64,000 bases of DNA, from the NCBI RefSeq assembly GCF_024172095.1, contig NZ_JAMZDX010000005.1, positions 496,001 to 560,000 of the forward strand. The letters run 5' to 3'. This document shows, in pieces, positions 1 to 8,116 of the stretch. Source of the stretch: Kitasatospora cinereorecta. GTDB lineage: Bacteria; Actinomycetota; Actinomycetes; Streptomycetales; Streptomycetaceae. How positions within the stretch are numbered: the first letter of the stretch is position 1; every line of letters starts with the position of its first letter. The position numbers and the translations under genes were made by a program. A model generated the notes under the pieces. It worked only from the letters and a program-made list of their open reading frames with translations. It had not been told where the DNA came from and ran no database searches.

Positions 1-316
1 TGGCGCAGGTCCCGGTGCAGTTGGACATGGACGGGCTCGCGGTGTCCTTGTCGAACCGGTACAGCGTGAACCCGTTGCCGTCGGTGACGACGGTGCCGAG
101 CGAGGTCGTGGTCGTGGTCATCAGCGCCGGCTTGCCGCTGTTCGGCGTGGACGGCGTGCCGGTGGACGGAGAGGAGGGCGCGGCGGGCGCGCTGCTCGCC
201 GGCGGGTTGGAGGGCTGGCCGGTCGGCGACGAGCCGGACGAGCCGCACGCCGCGACGAGGGCGGTGGCGGCCAGGCCGGAGGCGACGGCGAGGGCGAGAC
301 GGCTGTTCCTGGGCAT
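1..316 (-). CDS. Secreted-repeat lipoprotein (Lipoprotein_15 / COG4315 type), 3' end outside window
   Basis: The N-terminus reads MPRNSRLALAVASG and runs into the lipobox LVAAC, so the protein is exported and lipidated at that cysteine. A low-complexity Ser/Pro/Gly linker of about 45 residues follows. Next comes the start of a COG4315 repeat with the hallmark YRFDKD (Y-x-[FWY]-x-x-D) and a Cys-containing CTGTC segment. Family members are surface lipoproteins of unknown function, sometimes linked to respiration. The gene is cut by the window edge, so the number of repeats is unknown. Start chosen at ATG 316, the first residue of a convincing signal peptide. Confidence 0.75.
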   Translation of the reverse strand, partial: MPRNSRLALAVASGLAATALVAACGSSGSSPTGQPSNPPASSAPAAPSSPSTGTPSTPNSGKPALMTTTTTSLGTVVTDGNGFTLYRFDKDTASPSMSNCTGTCA

Positions 317-351
317 GGCGGGTTCCCCACGGACCTGGGCGGCAGTGGCTT

Positions 352-392
352 GGGGAGCCTTCCGGCTCCCCGGGTGGCGCGAACGCCCGTTC
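352..392 (-). promoter_or_regulatory. Hairpin and palindrome upstream of the lipoprotein gene
   Basis: A perfect 8-bp stem (GGGGAGCC, loop TTCC, GGCTCCCC) lies at 352-371. A perfect 12-bp palindrome GAACGCCCGTTC lies at 381-392. Both sit 36-76 bp upstream of the lipoprotein start. The hairpin could be a leader structure and the palindrome an operator; neither role is proven. The rest of 317-512 shows nothing else clear. Confidence 0.35.
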
Positions 393-512
393 CCCCTTGG
401 GTACGGACCGGACGGGCGGAGCGTTCAAGGCGCCGCGGATTTCCTGCGGAATAGCGCGGCGGCCGGTGCGGTTGACGCGTCCGACAGAGCTTGCGAAGGG
501 CAGGTGGAAGCT

Positions 513-890
513 GTGAGCACGGTCGAGCTGACCAAGGACAACTTCGACGACGTGGTCGAGGGTCCGGACGGCAAGGAGTTCGTCCTGATCGACTTCTGGG
601 CGGCCTGGTGCGGGCCGTGCCGGTCGTTCGCGCCGGTCTTCGAGCGCGCGTCCGAGAAGCACCAGGACCTCACCTTCGCCAAGGTCGACACCGAGGCGCA
701 GCAGGAGCTGGCGGCCGCGTTCGAGATCCGGTCGATCCCGACCCTGGCGATCATCCGCGAAGGGGTGCTGGTGTTCGCACAGCCCGGCGCGCTGCCGGAG
801 CAGGCGCTGGACGACCTGATCAGCCAGGCCCGCGCGCTGGACATGACCGAGGTGCACGCCAAGGTCGCCGCCCAGAAGGCGGCCGGCTGA
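513..890 (+). CDS. trxA: Thioredoxin
   Basis: A 125-aa cytoplasmic thioredoxin, the usual length of the family. The redox motif W-CGPC is at residues 32-36 and the cis-proline loop RSIPTL follows in the expected place. It reduces protein disulfides using electrons from thioredoxin reductase, which is not encoded nearby. The reading frame is open far upstream, but homology starts at GTG 513 (protein VSTVELTKDNF), as in other actinomycete thioredoxins; GTG 504 is an alternative. The C-terminus carries a short Ala/Lys tail. It appears monocistronic. Assignment is firm for the family; which trx paralogue it is cannot be said. Confidence 0.9.
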   Translation: MSTVELTKDNFDDVVEGPDGKEFVLIDFWAAWCGPCRSFAPVFERASEKHQDLTFAKVDTEAQQELAAAFEIRSIPTLAIIREGVLVFAQPGALPEQALDDLISQARALDMTEVHAKVAAQKAAG

Positions 891-974
891 CCCACCGGCC
901 CGCTGTCCGGGTACGCCGTCCGGTCGGGATCATCGGAGCAGGGAGCATGATCGTTCCGTCGTAGACTTCACGGA

Positions 975-1634
975 ATGAACGATGCGATCGAACTGGTGAT
1001 CTTCGACTGCGACGGCGTGCTGCTGGACAGCGAGCGGCTGGCGGTACGGGTGGACGCGGTGGTCCTGGCCGCCCTCGGGTGGGAGCTGACCACCGAGGAG
1101 ATCGTCCACCGCTTCGTCGGCCGCTCGCACCGGTCGATGGTCGAGCAGATCGAGGCCCACCTCGGCCGGCGCCTCCCGGACGGCTGGGAGGACGAGTTCC
1201 AGCACCTCTACGACGAGGCCTTCGCCAACGAACTCGCGCCGGTCGACGGCATCGTCGAAGCCCTGGACCGGATCACCCTCCCGACCTGCGTCGCCTCCAG
1301 CAGCAGCCACCCGCGCCTGCGGACCACCCTCGGCAGCACCGGCCTGCTGCCGCGCTTCGAAGGCCGGATCTTCAGCGCGAGCGAGGTCGCCCACGGCAAA
1401 CCGGCCCCCGACCTCTTCCTGCACGCCGCCGCGCGCATGGGCGTCGCCCCCTCCCGCTGCATCGTGGTCGAGGACAGCCGCCACGGCGTGGCCGCGGCCC
1501 GCGCGGCGGGCATGCGAGCCCTCGGCTACGCCGGCGGACTCACCCCGGCCGAGTGGCTCCAGGGCCCGGACACCGTCGTCTTCGACGACATGTCCCACCT
1601 CCCCACCCTCCTGGGCCAGGTCCCCGCCCACTGA
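975..1634 (+). CDS. HAD-superfamily hydrolase (beta-phosphoglucomutase-like subfamily)
   Basis: A 219-aa protein with the complete HAD core: motif I DCDGVLLDSE at residues 11-20 (nucleophile D11, acid D13), motif II in the VASSSSH stretch, the motif III lysine in AHGKPAPDLF, and motif IV VVEDSRHG. A helical cap follows motif I. The family covers small-molecule phosphatases and phosphoglucomutases acting on sugar phosphates or similar substrates; the substrate cannot be read from sequence. A TAGACT -10-like element at 962-967 ends seven bases before the ATG, which suggests a leaderless transcript. It is convergent with the TetR gene and not part of an operon. Confidence 0.85.
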   Translation: MNDAIELVIFDCDGVLLDSERLAVRVDAVVLAALGWELTTEEIVHRFVGRSHRSMVEQIEAHLGRRLPDGWEDEFQHLYDEAFANELAPVDGIVEALDRITLPTCVASSSSHPRLRTTLGSTGLLPRFEGRIFSASEVAHGKPAPDLFLHAAARMGVAPSRCIVVEDSRHGVAAARAAGMRALGYAGGLTPAEWLQGPDTVVFDDMSHLPTLLGQVPAH

Positions 1635-1689
1635 CCCGCCCAGCCCCGGGCCACCGCACCTCCCGCCTCCGGCGGGGTCAGCAGACCGA

Positions 1690-1795
1690 ACCGGAAGCAC
1701 CGCGGCACCTCCCGCGCGCCCAGGCCGGACAGGAGCAGGCGGAACGCCAGCGCGAAGCCACGGCCCTCGAACGCCGCAGTCGGCGGACGCCGCAG
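1690..1795 (-). pseudogene. Remnant of a duplicated TetR C-terminus
   Basis: On the minus strand this stretch translates to a segment containing RGFALAFRLLLSGLG. This matches the true C-terminus of the adjacent TetR protein (RGFELALRLLLSGLG) at most positions. At DNA level about 75 bp (roughly 1720-1792) align to 1836-1910 with clear but imperfect identity. No start codon or DNA-binding domain accompanies it and the frame differs from the intact gene. It looks like the tail of a lost second tetR or an old partial tandem duplication. The rest of 1635-1830 holds nothing else recognisable. Confidence 0.55.
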
Positions 1796-1830
1796 GCCCG
1801 CCCGGCGCCACCTCACCCCTGCGGCGTGGC

Positions 1831-2442
1831 TCAGCAGCCCAGGCCGGACAGGAGCAGGCGGAGCGCCAGCTCGAAGCCGCGGTCGTCGAGGCCCGGGCCG
1901 CGGTCGGCGGAGGCTTCGAGGGCGCCGGCGAGGGACGGGTAGTCGGGGCGGTAGGTGGCGGTGTCGCGGGTGAAGCCGGCGGTGAAGGTCTCCAGCGCCG
2001 AGCCGAGGACGAGGTAGTCGAGTGCGGCGGCGGCTTCGGCGGCGTCCGCGGGGGCGAGGCCGGCGCGGGTGAGTGCGGCGAGCAGGGTGTCGTAGGTGAG
2101 CAGCTGGCGGCCGGCCTCGACGCGGCGGCGGGCGAGCAGCGCGATCGTGTTGGGGTGGCGCAGGAAGACGGCGCGGTAGCCGCGGGCGTAGGCGGCGAGG
2201 CCGGTGCGCCAGTCGGGGTCGTCGAGCGGGGTGAGGTCGATCTCGGCGTTGACCAGTTCGGCGACCGCGTCGAGGAGTTCGTCCTTGCCGTCGACGTGGT
2301 TGTAGAGCGAGGCGGCCTTGACGCCGAGGCGGTCGGCAAGGGCCCGCATGGTGAGGCCGCCGGGGCCGTCCTCGTCGACCACGGCGAGGGCCGCCCTGGC
2401 GATGATCTCCCTGCTCAGCAGTGCCCTGCTCGGTCGCCCCAC
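1831..2442 (-). CDS. TetR/AcrR-family transcriptional regulator
   Basis: A 203-aa regulator. The N-terminal helix-turn-helix occupies about residues 10-55, with the typical core GGLTMRALADRLGVKAASLYNH. The C-terminal half is an all-helical ligand-binding/dimerisation domain of the size common in actinomycete TetR proteins. Start taken at GTG 2442, which has GGAGAGG 7-8 bases upstream. It is divergent from an APC permease gene, and the shared gap contains a palindromic operator candidate at 2547-2569. The likely role is therefore repression of the permease and of itself, relieved by the transported compound or a metabolite. The ligand is unknown. Confidence 0.88.
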   Translation of the reverse strand: MGRPSRALLSREIIARAALAVVDEDGPGGLTMRALADRLGVKAASLYNHVDGKDELLDAVAELVNAEIDLTPLDDPDWRTGLAAYARGYRAVFLRHPNTIALLARRRVEAGRQLLTYDTLLAALTRAGLAPADAAEAAAALDYLVLGSALETFTAGFTRDTATYRPDYPSLAGALEASADRGPGLDDRGFELALRLLLSGLGC

Positions 2443-2546
2443 GCCCCCGCCCTCTCCGGCTCGGCCGCGGCCCGGTCGGCCGCGGGCCCACGTTACAGCC
2501 TGGTGTCGACCCCTTCCGTTACCGGTGGGCAGCGACTACGGTCCCC

Positions 2547-2569
2547 GACTAACAAAGTTAGTTTTAGTC
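2547..2569. promoter_or_regulatory. Candidate TetR operator between tetR and permease genes
   Basis: Two nested dyads are present: CTAAC-AAA-GTTAG at 2549-2561, and outer arms GACTAA (2547-2552) and TTAGTC (2564-2569). The AT-rich island is conspicuous in 72% GC DNA. It lies 20 bp before the permease ATG, where bound repressor would block transcription. Confidence 0.65.
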
Positions 2570-2589
2570 GAACCGCAAGGTGGCCCGAC

Positions 2590-4089
2590 ATGAACGACGT
2601 CCCGCAGAGGACCGACAGCGACCGGCTGGCAGCCCTCGGCTACCACCAGGAGCTGCGCCGCAGCCTCGGTGTGCTCGGCAACATCTCCATGGGCTTCGCC
2701 GTGGTCTCCCCCGTGGTGGGCCTGTACGCCGTGGCCCAGGTCGGCATGGCCGTGGACGGCGGCGCGTGGGTGTGGGCGCTGCCGGTGTGCCTGCTCGGCC
2801 AGCTGCTGGTGGTCGGGGTGTACTCCGAGCTGGCGTCGCAGTGGCCGCTGGCCGGCGGCGCGTACCAGTGGAGCCGTCGACTGGCCGGACCGTCGTTCGC
2901 CTGGATGACCGGCTGGATGTGGCAGTTCGCGGTGATGTTCGCCAACACCACGGTCGCGTACCTGGCCGCGCCCTGGTTCTTCGCGCTCTTCGGCGCCACC
3001 CCGACCCCGCCGCAACTGGTGCTGACGGCGGTCGGGTTCATGCTGTGCTGCACGCTGGTCAACGCGTACGGGATCAACCTGCTGCGCGGGTTCGTGTCGC
3101 TGGGCATCGCCGCCGAGGCCGTCGCCTCGGTCGGCGTGGGACTGGCGCTGCTGCTGTTCTTCCGGGTGCACGGCTTCGGGCTGCTGCTGGACACCCTGGA
3201 CGCGCCGGCCGCCACCGGCAGCAGTGACGTGATGTCCTTCCTGGCGGTGATCGCGGTCGGCGGCTGGGCGTTCATCGGCTTCGACGCCTGCGTGTCCACC
3301 GCCGAGGAGACCAAGGACGCGGCCCGCCAGGTGCCGCGGGCGATGCGCTGGGCGCTGCTGAGCGTCGGTGCGGTGGTGGTGCTGAACGCGGTCTCGGTCG
3401 CGCTGGCCCACCCGGATCCGGCCCGGGTGGTCGCGGGCACCGACCTCGATCCGGTGACCACCGCGGTCACCACCGGCTTCGGCGACTGGTCGGCCAAGCC
3501 GTTCGTGGTGGTGGTGCTGGTCAGTTTCACCGCCTGCCTGATGGCCTCGCAGGGCGGCGCGGCCCGCGGCCTCTACTCGCTCGCCCGGGACGGCGTCTTC
3601 CCGTTCGCCGCGCAGGTGCGCCGGATCAACCGGCACAAGGCGCCGATCGGCGGACTGGTGGCGGCGACGCTGATCAGCTGTGCGGCGCTGCCGCTGGGGC
3701 TGGAGTCGACCGCCATCGGCAGCCTGATCACCTTCGGCACCGCGGCGACCTTCCTGCCGTTCTTCCTGCTCTGCGTGGCCGCCCTGGTCGCCCGCCTGCG
3801 CGGCACCTGGCGTCCGGCCGGCGAGGTCTCGTACGGCCGCTGGGGTACCCCGCTGAACGTGCTGGCGGTGCTGTGGACCGGCCTGGAGGTGGCCAACATC
3901 TGCTGGCCGCGGGCCGTACTGGCGCCGCCCGGCGCGCCCTGGTACCAGGTGTGGGCCGCGCTGCTGGGCACCGGCGTGGTGACCGTGGCCGGTGCGGCGT
4001 ACCTGCTGGTCAAGCGCCCGCAGCGGCTGATGCGCGACGGCGACCCGGGCGAGGGCCGGACCGACGAGCTGGCGCCCGCCGTGCTCTGA
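2590..4089 (+). CDS. APC-superfamily amino acid/amine permease
   Basis: A 499-aa integral membrane protein with about 12 hydrophobic segments. It opens with the APC signature region YHQELRRSLGVLGNISMGF, which resembles the GABA/choline-type (UGA4/BAT1-like) branch. The conserved GGAYQWSRR after the second segment and the later SQGGAARGLYSLARDG are typical of the branch. It probably imports an amino acid or amine by secondary transport; the substrate is not predictable. Homology begins at ATG 2590 although the frame stays open upstream. Control by the divergent TetR is inferred from the operator in the shared gap. A strong hairpin follows at 4134-4183. Confidence 0.85.
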   Translation: MNDVPQRTDSDRLAALGYHQELRRSLGVLGNISMGFAVVSPVVGLYAVAQVGMAVDGGAWVWALPVCLLGQLLVVGVYSELASQWPLAGGAYQWSRRLAGPSFAWMTGWMWQFAVMFANTTVAYLAAPWFFALFGATPTPPQLVLTAVGFMLCCTLVNAYGINLLRGFVSLGIAAEAVASVGVGLALLLFFRVHGFGLLLDTLDAPAATGSSDVMSFLAVIAVGGWAFIGFDACVSTAEETKDAARQVPRAMRWALLSVGAVVVLNAVSVALAHPDPARVVAGTDLDPVTTAVTTGFGDWSAKPFVVVVLVSFTACLMASQGGAARGLYSLARDGVFPFAAQVRRINRHKAPIGGLVAATLISCAALPLGLESTAIGSLITFGTAATFLPFFLLCVAALVARLRGTWRPAGEVSYGRWGTPLNVLAVLWTGLEVANICWPRAVLAPPGAPWYQVWAALLGTGVVTVAGAAYLLVKRPQRLMRDGDPGEGRTDELAPAVL

Positions 4090-4133
4090 GCCCCGCCCCG
4101 ACCGGACCCACCACGCCGCACCCGCCGCACCCG

Positions 4134-4183
4134 CCGCGCCGGGCGCCGACAGCCGCGAACTCCGCGGCCGGTGCCCGGCGCGG
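4134..4183 (+). terminator. Hairpin terminator after permease gene
   Basis: Perfect 11-bp arms CCGCGCCGGGC (4134-4144) and GCCCGGCGCGG (4173-4183) enclose a second small stem CCGCG-AACTC-CGCGG. It lies 45 bp past the permease stop. No T-run follows, as is usual in actinomycetes. Confidence 0.6.
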
Positions 4184-4261
4184 TGACGTGCGGCGGCGGG
4201 GCGGGCGGAGCAGACTGGCGCCCGGGGACCGTCCGTTCGCCGAGCCAGGTGGGAAAACGCC

Positions 4262-5350
4262 ATGCCCGAGGTGCTGTTGGCCGTAGGGACCCAGAAGGGA
4301 CTCTTCCTGGGGCGCAGCCCCGACCGGAAGGCGTGGGAGTTCACCGGCCCGCACTTCCCGATGAACGCGGTGTACTCGGTGGGCGTCGACCGCCGGGGCG
4401 GCCGGGTCCGGCTGCTGGCCGGCGCCGACAGCAGCCACTGGGGCCCGTCGGTGTGGTGGTCGGACGACCTGGGCGCGAACTGGCGGGAGCCAGACAAGCC
4501 CGCGGTGAAGTTCCCCGAGCAGACCGGCGCCTCGCTGGAGCGCGTCTGGCAGCTGCACCCGGCGGGGCCGGAGGCGCCGGACGTGGTGTACGCGGGCACC
4601 CAGCCGGCCGCGCTGTTCCGCTCGACGGACCGCGGCGAGACCTTCTCGCTGGTCGAGGCGCTCTGGGAGCACCCGCAGCGCTCCGAGTGGAACGCCGGCT
4701 TCGGCGGCCAGGGGCTGCACACCATCGTCACCGACCCGCGCGACCCGGCGGCACTCACCGTCGCGGTCTCCACCGGCGGCGTGTACCGCTCGCAGGACGG
4801 CGGGGCGAGCTGGGAGCCGTCCAACGCCGGGATCCGGGCGCAGTTCCTGCCGGACGAGTACCCGGAGTTCGGCCAGTGCGTGCACAAGGTCGCGGTGGAC
4901 GGCGGCGACCACGACCGCCTGTACCTGCAGAACCACGGCGGCGTCTACCGCAGCGACGACGCCGGGCACAGCTGGTCCTCGATCGCCGACGGGCTGCCCG
5001 CCGAGTTCGGCTTCGGGCTGGCCGCCCACCCGCGCACGCCGGGCACGGCGTACCTGTTCCCCCTGGAGGCGGACTACGCGCGGATGCCGGTCGGCCACCG
5101 CTGCCGGGTCTTCCGCACCCGGGACGCCGGCGGGAGCTGGGAGCCGCTCTCCGTCGGACTGCCCACCGAGGACCACTACGGCGTGGTGCTGCGCGACGCG
5201 CTCTGCACCGACGACGCCGACCCGGCCGGGGTGTACTTCGGCAACCGCAACGGCGAGGTGTACGGCTCCGCGGACGAGGGGGACAGCTGGACGCTGCTCG
5301 CCTCGCACCTGCCGGACGTGCTGTGCGTACGCGCCGCCGCGCTGCCGTAG
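4262..5350 (+). CDS. BNR/sialidase-like beta-propeller protein
   Basis: A 362-aa cytoplasmic protein (no signal peptide) built from repeated BNR/Asp-box units of the S-x-D-x-G-x-x-W type. Clear copies are SQDGGASWEP, SDDAGHSWSS, TRDAGGSWEP and SADEGDSWTL, giving a sialidase-fold propeller. Proteins of this type are annotated as exo-alpha-sialidase or VPS10/glycosyl hydrolase, but the catalytic residues of true sialidases are not evident. The function is therefore best left open. AGGTGGGAAA precedes ATG 4262. It stands alone between the permease and the Mop gene. Confidence 0.75.
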   Translation: MPEVLLAVGTQKGLFLGRSPDRKAWEFTGPHFPMNAVYSVGVDRRGGRVRLLAGADSSHWGPSVWWSDDLGANWREPDKPAVKFPEQTGASLERVWQLHPAGPEAPDVVYAGTQPAALFRSTDRGETFSLVEALWEHPQRSEWNAGFGGQGLHTIVTDPRDPAALTVAVSTGGVYRSQDGGASWEPSNAGIRAQFLPDEYPEFGQCVHKVAVDGGDHDRLYLQNHGGVYRSDDAGHSWSSIADGLPAEFGFGLAAHPRTPGTAYLFPLEADYARMPVGHRCRVFRTRDAGGSWEPLSVGLPTEDHYGVVLRDALCTDDADPAGVYFGNRNGEVYGSADEGDSWTLLASHLPDVLCVRAAALP

Positions 5351-5421
5351 GGCACACCCGCCCCCGGGGCATCCCTGCGGGGGCCGATCAGAATGCCGCC
5401 GACGAAAGGTGACGAACCGCC

Positions 5422-5844
5422 ATGACCCTCTCCATCCGCAATCAGATCCCCGGCACGGTCTCCTCGGTCACCGAGGGCGCGGTGATGGCCACCGTCCGGG
5501 TCCGGGTGGCGGCCGGGCAGGAGCTGACCGCCGCGGTGACGCTGGACGCGGTGAAGGAGCTCGGCCTGGCGCCGGGCAGCGCGGTGCGCGCGCTGGTGAA
5601 GGCCACCGAGGTCGCGCTGGCCACCGGGCCGGTCGCCGGGGTGTCGATCCGCAACCAGCTGACCGGTACGGTCGCGTCGGTGTCCACCGGCGGGGCGATG
5701 GCGGCGGTCCAGGTCGTGATGGACGGCGGTGGCGAGCTGACCTCGGCGATCACCGCCGACGCGGCCGCCGAGCTGGTGCTGACGGCCGGTACGCCGGTGG
5801 TGGCGCTGATCAAGTCGACCGAGGTGTCGCTGGCCTCGGCATGA
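5422..5844 (+). CDS. Di-Mop (TOBE) molybdate/tungstate-binding protein
   Basis: A 140-aa protein made of two tandem Mop domains, about residues 4-67 and 76-138. They begin with the near-identical SIRNQIPGTVSSV and SIRNQLTGTVASV. Mop/TOBE domains oligomerise and bind molybdate or tungstate at domain interfaces, so this resembles molbindin-type storage or buffering proteins. RBS GAAAGGTGA precedes ATG 5422. Its 3' end overlaps by 35 bp the convergent gene for a molybdopterin-binding enzyme, a context that fits a role in molybdenum supply. It has no HTH domain, so it is not a ModE regulator. Confidence 0.85.
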   Translation: MTLSIRNQIPGTVSSVTEGAVMATVRVRVAAGQELTAAVTLDAVKELGLAPGSAVRALVKATEVALATGPVAGVSIRNQLTGTVASVSTGGAMAAVQVVMDGGGELTSAITADAAAELVLTAGTPVVALIKSTEVSLASA

Positions 5845-6268
5845 CCGGCTCCGGGGCCGGGCCGAGCCAGACCTCGGTGATCGCGCTGATGTAGCGCGCC
5901 CCGCAGTGGTCGGCCGGGACGACCAGCTGCGGCCCGGCCTCGTCCAGCGGGGCGCCGTCGATGCTGGTGGCCAGCAGGATCTGCTGGCCACCGAACTCCG
6001 GGTCGATCTCCGCCCAGGAGAGCACCGCGCAGTGCCCGTCCGCGCCGGTGACGGTCAGCAGGAAGCGCAGGCGCTGCTTGCGGCCACTGAGGTCGACCCG
6101 GGGCCGCGCGGCGCACAGCACGTCCCACAGCTTCGGCCCCTCGAAGCCGTGGCGCTGCTCGCCGCTGCCCAGGCAGTCGAAGCTGACCTGCACCCGGTGG
6201 GCCGGCAGCTCCCGCAGCTGCGCCACGGTCAGCTCCACCGGCTCCTCCAGCCGGCCGTGGATCCGCAC
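5810..6268 (-). CDS. Single-domain molybdopterin-dependent oxidoreductase (sulfite-oxidase fold)
   Basis: A 152-aa protein matching the oxidoreductase molybdopterin-binding domain (PF00174). It has the cofactor-loop segment SFDCLGSGEQRHGFEG, in which C32 is the expected Mo-ligating cysteine, and the later PADHCGARYISAITEVWLG. Full-size members have extra dimerisation or membrane domains and a Tat signal; this one has neither and looks cytoplasmic. The substrate is unknown. Start GTG 6268 has AGGAG nine bases upstream. It converges with the di-Mop gene and diverges from a PucR regulator, a family known for controlling purine and other catabolism that often depends on Mo enzymes. Confidence 0.8.
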   Translation of the reverse strand: MRIHGRLEEPVELTVAQLRELPAHRVQVSFDCLGSGEQRHGFEGPKLWDVLCAARPRVDLSGRKQRLRFLLTVTGADGHCAVLSWAEIDPEFGGQQILLATSIDGAPLDEAGPQLVVPADHCGARYISAITEVWLGPAPEPVMPRPATPRST

Positions 6269-6372
6269 GGTGCGACTCCTTCCCGGGCCGCGCCCTGCGA
6301 CCCGCGAGGGGTGGTACCCACGCCACCTCGCAGATACCCCGATGTCGCGCGAATTTCACCGGCATCTGCGAT

Positions 6373-6387
6373 GAATGGCAGCCATTC
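6373..6387. promoter_or_regulatory. Perfect palindrome in the oxidoreductase/pucR gap
   Basis: GAATGGC-A-GCCATTC is a perfect 7-bp inverted repeat with a one-base centre. Flanking CGCAGAT (6329-6335) and ATCTGCG (6364-6370) form another dyad in the same gap. An operator role, possibly for PucR, is inferred. Confidence 0.45.
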
Positions 6388-6525
6388 CCCCTGGCAGTTG
6401 CCACCTCCCGCGCAACCGTGCGGACGACCGGCTCCGACCGGCGGACAGACCTCGCGAACTGGTCGATCACCCAAGGAAACCGTCACCGACTCCCCTGGCA
6501 TTTACGATGCTTGAGCACACGATTG

Positions 6526-6541
6526 CCTCGCTTTAGCGAGG
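6526..6541. promoter_or_regulatory. Perfect palindrome just upstream of pucR
   Basis: CCTCGCT-TT-AGCGAGG lies 21 bp before the pucR start, immediately ahead of its RBS CCAGGAG (6549-6554). This position suits autoregulation or an RNA hairpin in the leader. Confidence 0.45.
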
Positions 6542-6562
6542 GACGGCCAGGAGCGAGAACAT

Positions 6563-8095
6563 ATGATCGTCGGAGACCTGCTGGAGCTGGACGACCTGCA
6601 CATCGGGGTGGCCTGGGCCACGCCCGAGCTGCTCGGCCGCCAGGTCACCGGGGTGACCTCCACCGACCTCCAGGACCCGGCGCGCTACCTGCAGCGCGGC
6701 GAGCTGGTCCTCACCGGGCTGGTGTGGTGGCGGCCCGAGGACGCCTCGGCCGCCGTCCGGTTCGCCACCTCGCTGCGCAGCGCCCGGGTCGCGGCCCTGC
6801 TGGCCGGCGAGGGCACCCACGGGGCGGTGCCGGCCGAACTGGTCACCGCCTGCCGGACCCACGGCATCCCACTGCTGTCGGTGCCCGCCGGCACCAGCTT
6901 CCGCGCCGTCACCGACCGGGTCTACCTGCGACTGTGGGGCGACCTGCAGGCCCGCACCCAGGGCGCCGCCGCGGTGCCGGAGACCGTCCGGCGGGACCTG
7001 GTCGGGCTGCTGCACGCCGGGGCCGACGCCACCGAGGTGCTGGCCCGGGCGGTGACCCGGCTGGGCCTGCCCGACTGCTCGCTGACCACGGCCGGCGGCC
7101 GGCCGCTGGGCAGTTCCGCCCCGGACACCGCCCGGCCACCGGACACCGCCCGGCCGCCGACCGCGTCCGGCGCAGCGGGAAAGGGCGGGCCGGCCGCGAT
7201 CCCGGTCGGGCCGCGCGGCGACTCCCCGTTCGACGGCTGGCAGCTGCACCCGCACGCCGAGCCGGACGCCGCCGAGGTGACCCTGCTGCACGGACTGGCC
7301 GAACTCCTGGCCCCGCTGGCCGTACGGGCCCGGGCGACGGCGGCGGCGCAGCGCCAGACCGCCGTCCGCGCGGTGGAGCTGATCGAACAGGGCGGCGGGC
7401 CGGGCCTGCCGGACGCGCTGGCCGCCTGCGGCCTGCCGGAGGGGCGCCCGCTGACCCCGGTGACCGCGCGGATCTCCGGCGGTTCGGCGACCTGGGCGGC
7501 GGCCGCGCTGGCCGAGGCGCTGCACGGCACCGGCGCGCCCTTCGTCGCAGCCCCGGACGGCCGGGGCGGCGCCACCGGCCTGGCGGCGGCACCGGCCGCC
7601 GCGGTCACCGCCGCGCTGCGCGCCGCCCGTCCGCAGCTCCAGGCCCGGCTGGGGGCCCGCCAGGAGCTGTGCGCCGGGGTCGGGCCCGCGGCGCCGACCG
7701 AGGCGTCAGCACTGCGCGCGGCCCTGGTGCAGGCCGGGTACGCGCTGGAGTCGCGGGTCGGCGGGCCGGTCGGCTGCAGCGGCGAACTGGACTCGCTCGG
7801 CGCACTGCTGCGCGGCATCCCGGCCGAGGTGACCGCCGCCTTCCACGGCCGCCTGCTGGCCCCGCTGGCCGCCCACGACCGCGGCAACAGCGTCTCGCTG
7901 CTGGGCACCCTGGCGGCCTTCCTGGACCACGACTGCTCCTGGTCGCGGACGGCCGGGGCGCTGCACGTGCACGTCAACACGGTGCACTACCGGGTGCGGC
8001 GGATCGAGGAGCTGACCGGTCGCAGCCTGGCCCGGCTCTCGGACCGGCTCGACCTGCGGGCCGCGTTGCTCTGCACCCCTGCGGGCACCCGGTGA
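6563..8095 (+). CDS. PucR-family transcriptional regulator
   Basis: A 510-aa regulator with the family layout. The N-terminal PucR ligand-sensing domain (about residues 5-125) includes GVTSTDLQDPARYLQRGELVLT-like sequence. A central poorly conserved region follows. The C-terminal PucR-type HTH_30 domain contains LLGTLAAFLDHD and VHVNTVHYRVRRIEELTGR. A GC-rich stretch around residue 190 has the duplicated unit DTARPPDTARPPT. PucR proteins regulate purine, allantoin, proline or amine catabolism. The divergent neighbour is a small Mo-enzyme, which is the best guess for a target; two palindromes lie in the gap. Start ATG 6563 has a good RBS. Confidence 0.88.
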   Translation: MIVGDLLELDDLHIGVAWATPELLGRQVTGVTSTDLQDPARYLQRGELVLTGLVWWRPEDASAAVRFATSLRSARVAALLAGEGTHGAVPAELVTACRTHGIPLLSVPAGTSFRAVTDRVYLRLWGDLQARTQGAAAVPETVRRDLVGLLHAGADATEVLARAVTRLGLPDCSLTTAGGRPLGSSAPDTARPPDTARPPTASGAAGKGGPAAIPVGPRGDSPFDGWQLHPHAEPDAAEVTLLHGLAELLAPLAVRARATAAAQRQTAVRAVELIEQGGGPGLPDALAACGLPEGRPLTPVTARISGGSATWAAAALAEALHGTGAPFVAAPDGRGGATGLAAAPAAAVTAALRAARPQLQARLGARQELCAGVGPAAPTEASALRAALVQAGYALESRVGGPVGCSGELDSLGALLRGIPAEVTAAFHGRLLAPLAAHDRGNSVSLLGTLAAFLDHDCSWSRTAGALHVHVNTVHYRVRRIEELTGRSLARLSDRLDLRAALLCTPAGTR

Positions 8096-8116
8096 TCCCC
8101 TCCGGGCACCCCGGGT

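Noticed and set aside
2155..2589. N-terminal extension of the APC permease
   Set aside because: The frame is open but antisense to tetR and crosses the operator; homology starts at ATG 2590.
4262..5350. True sialidase
   Set aside because: BNR repeats are clear, but there is no signal peptide and no evident Arg triad or Tyr/Glu nucleophile pair.
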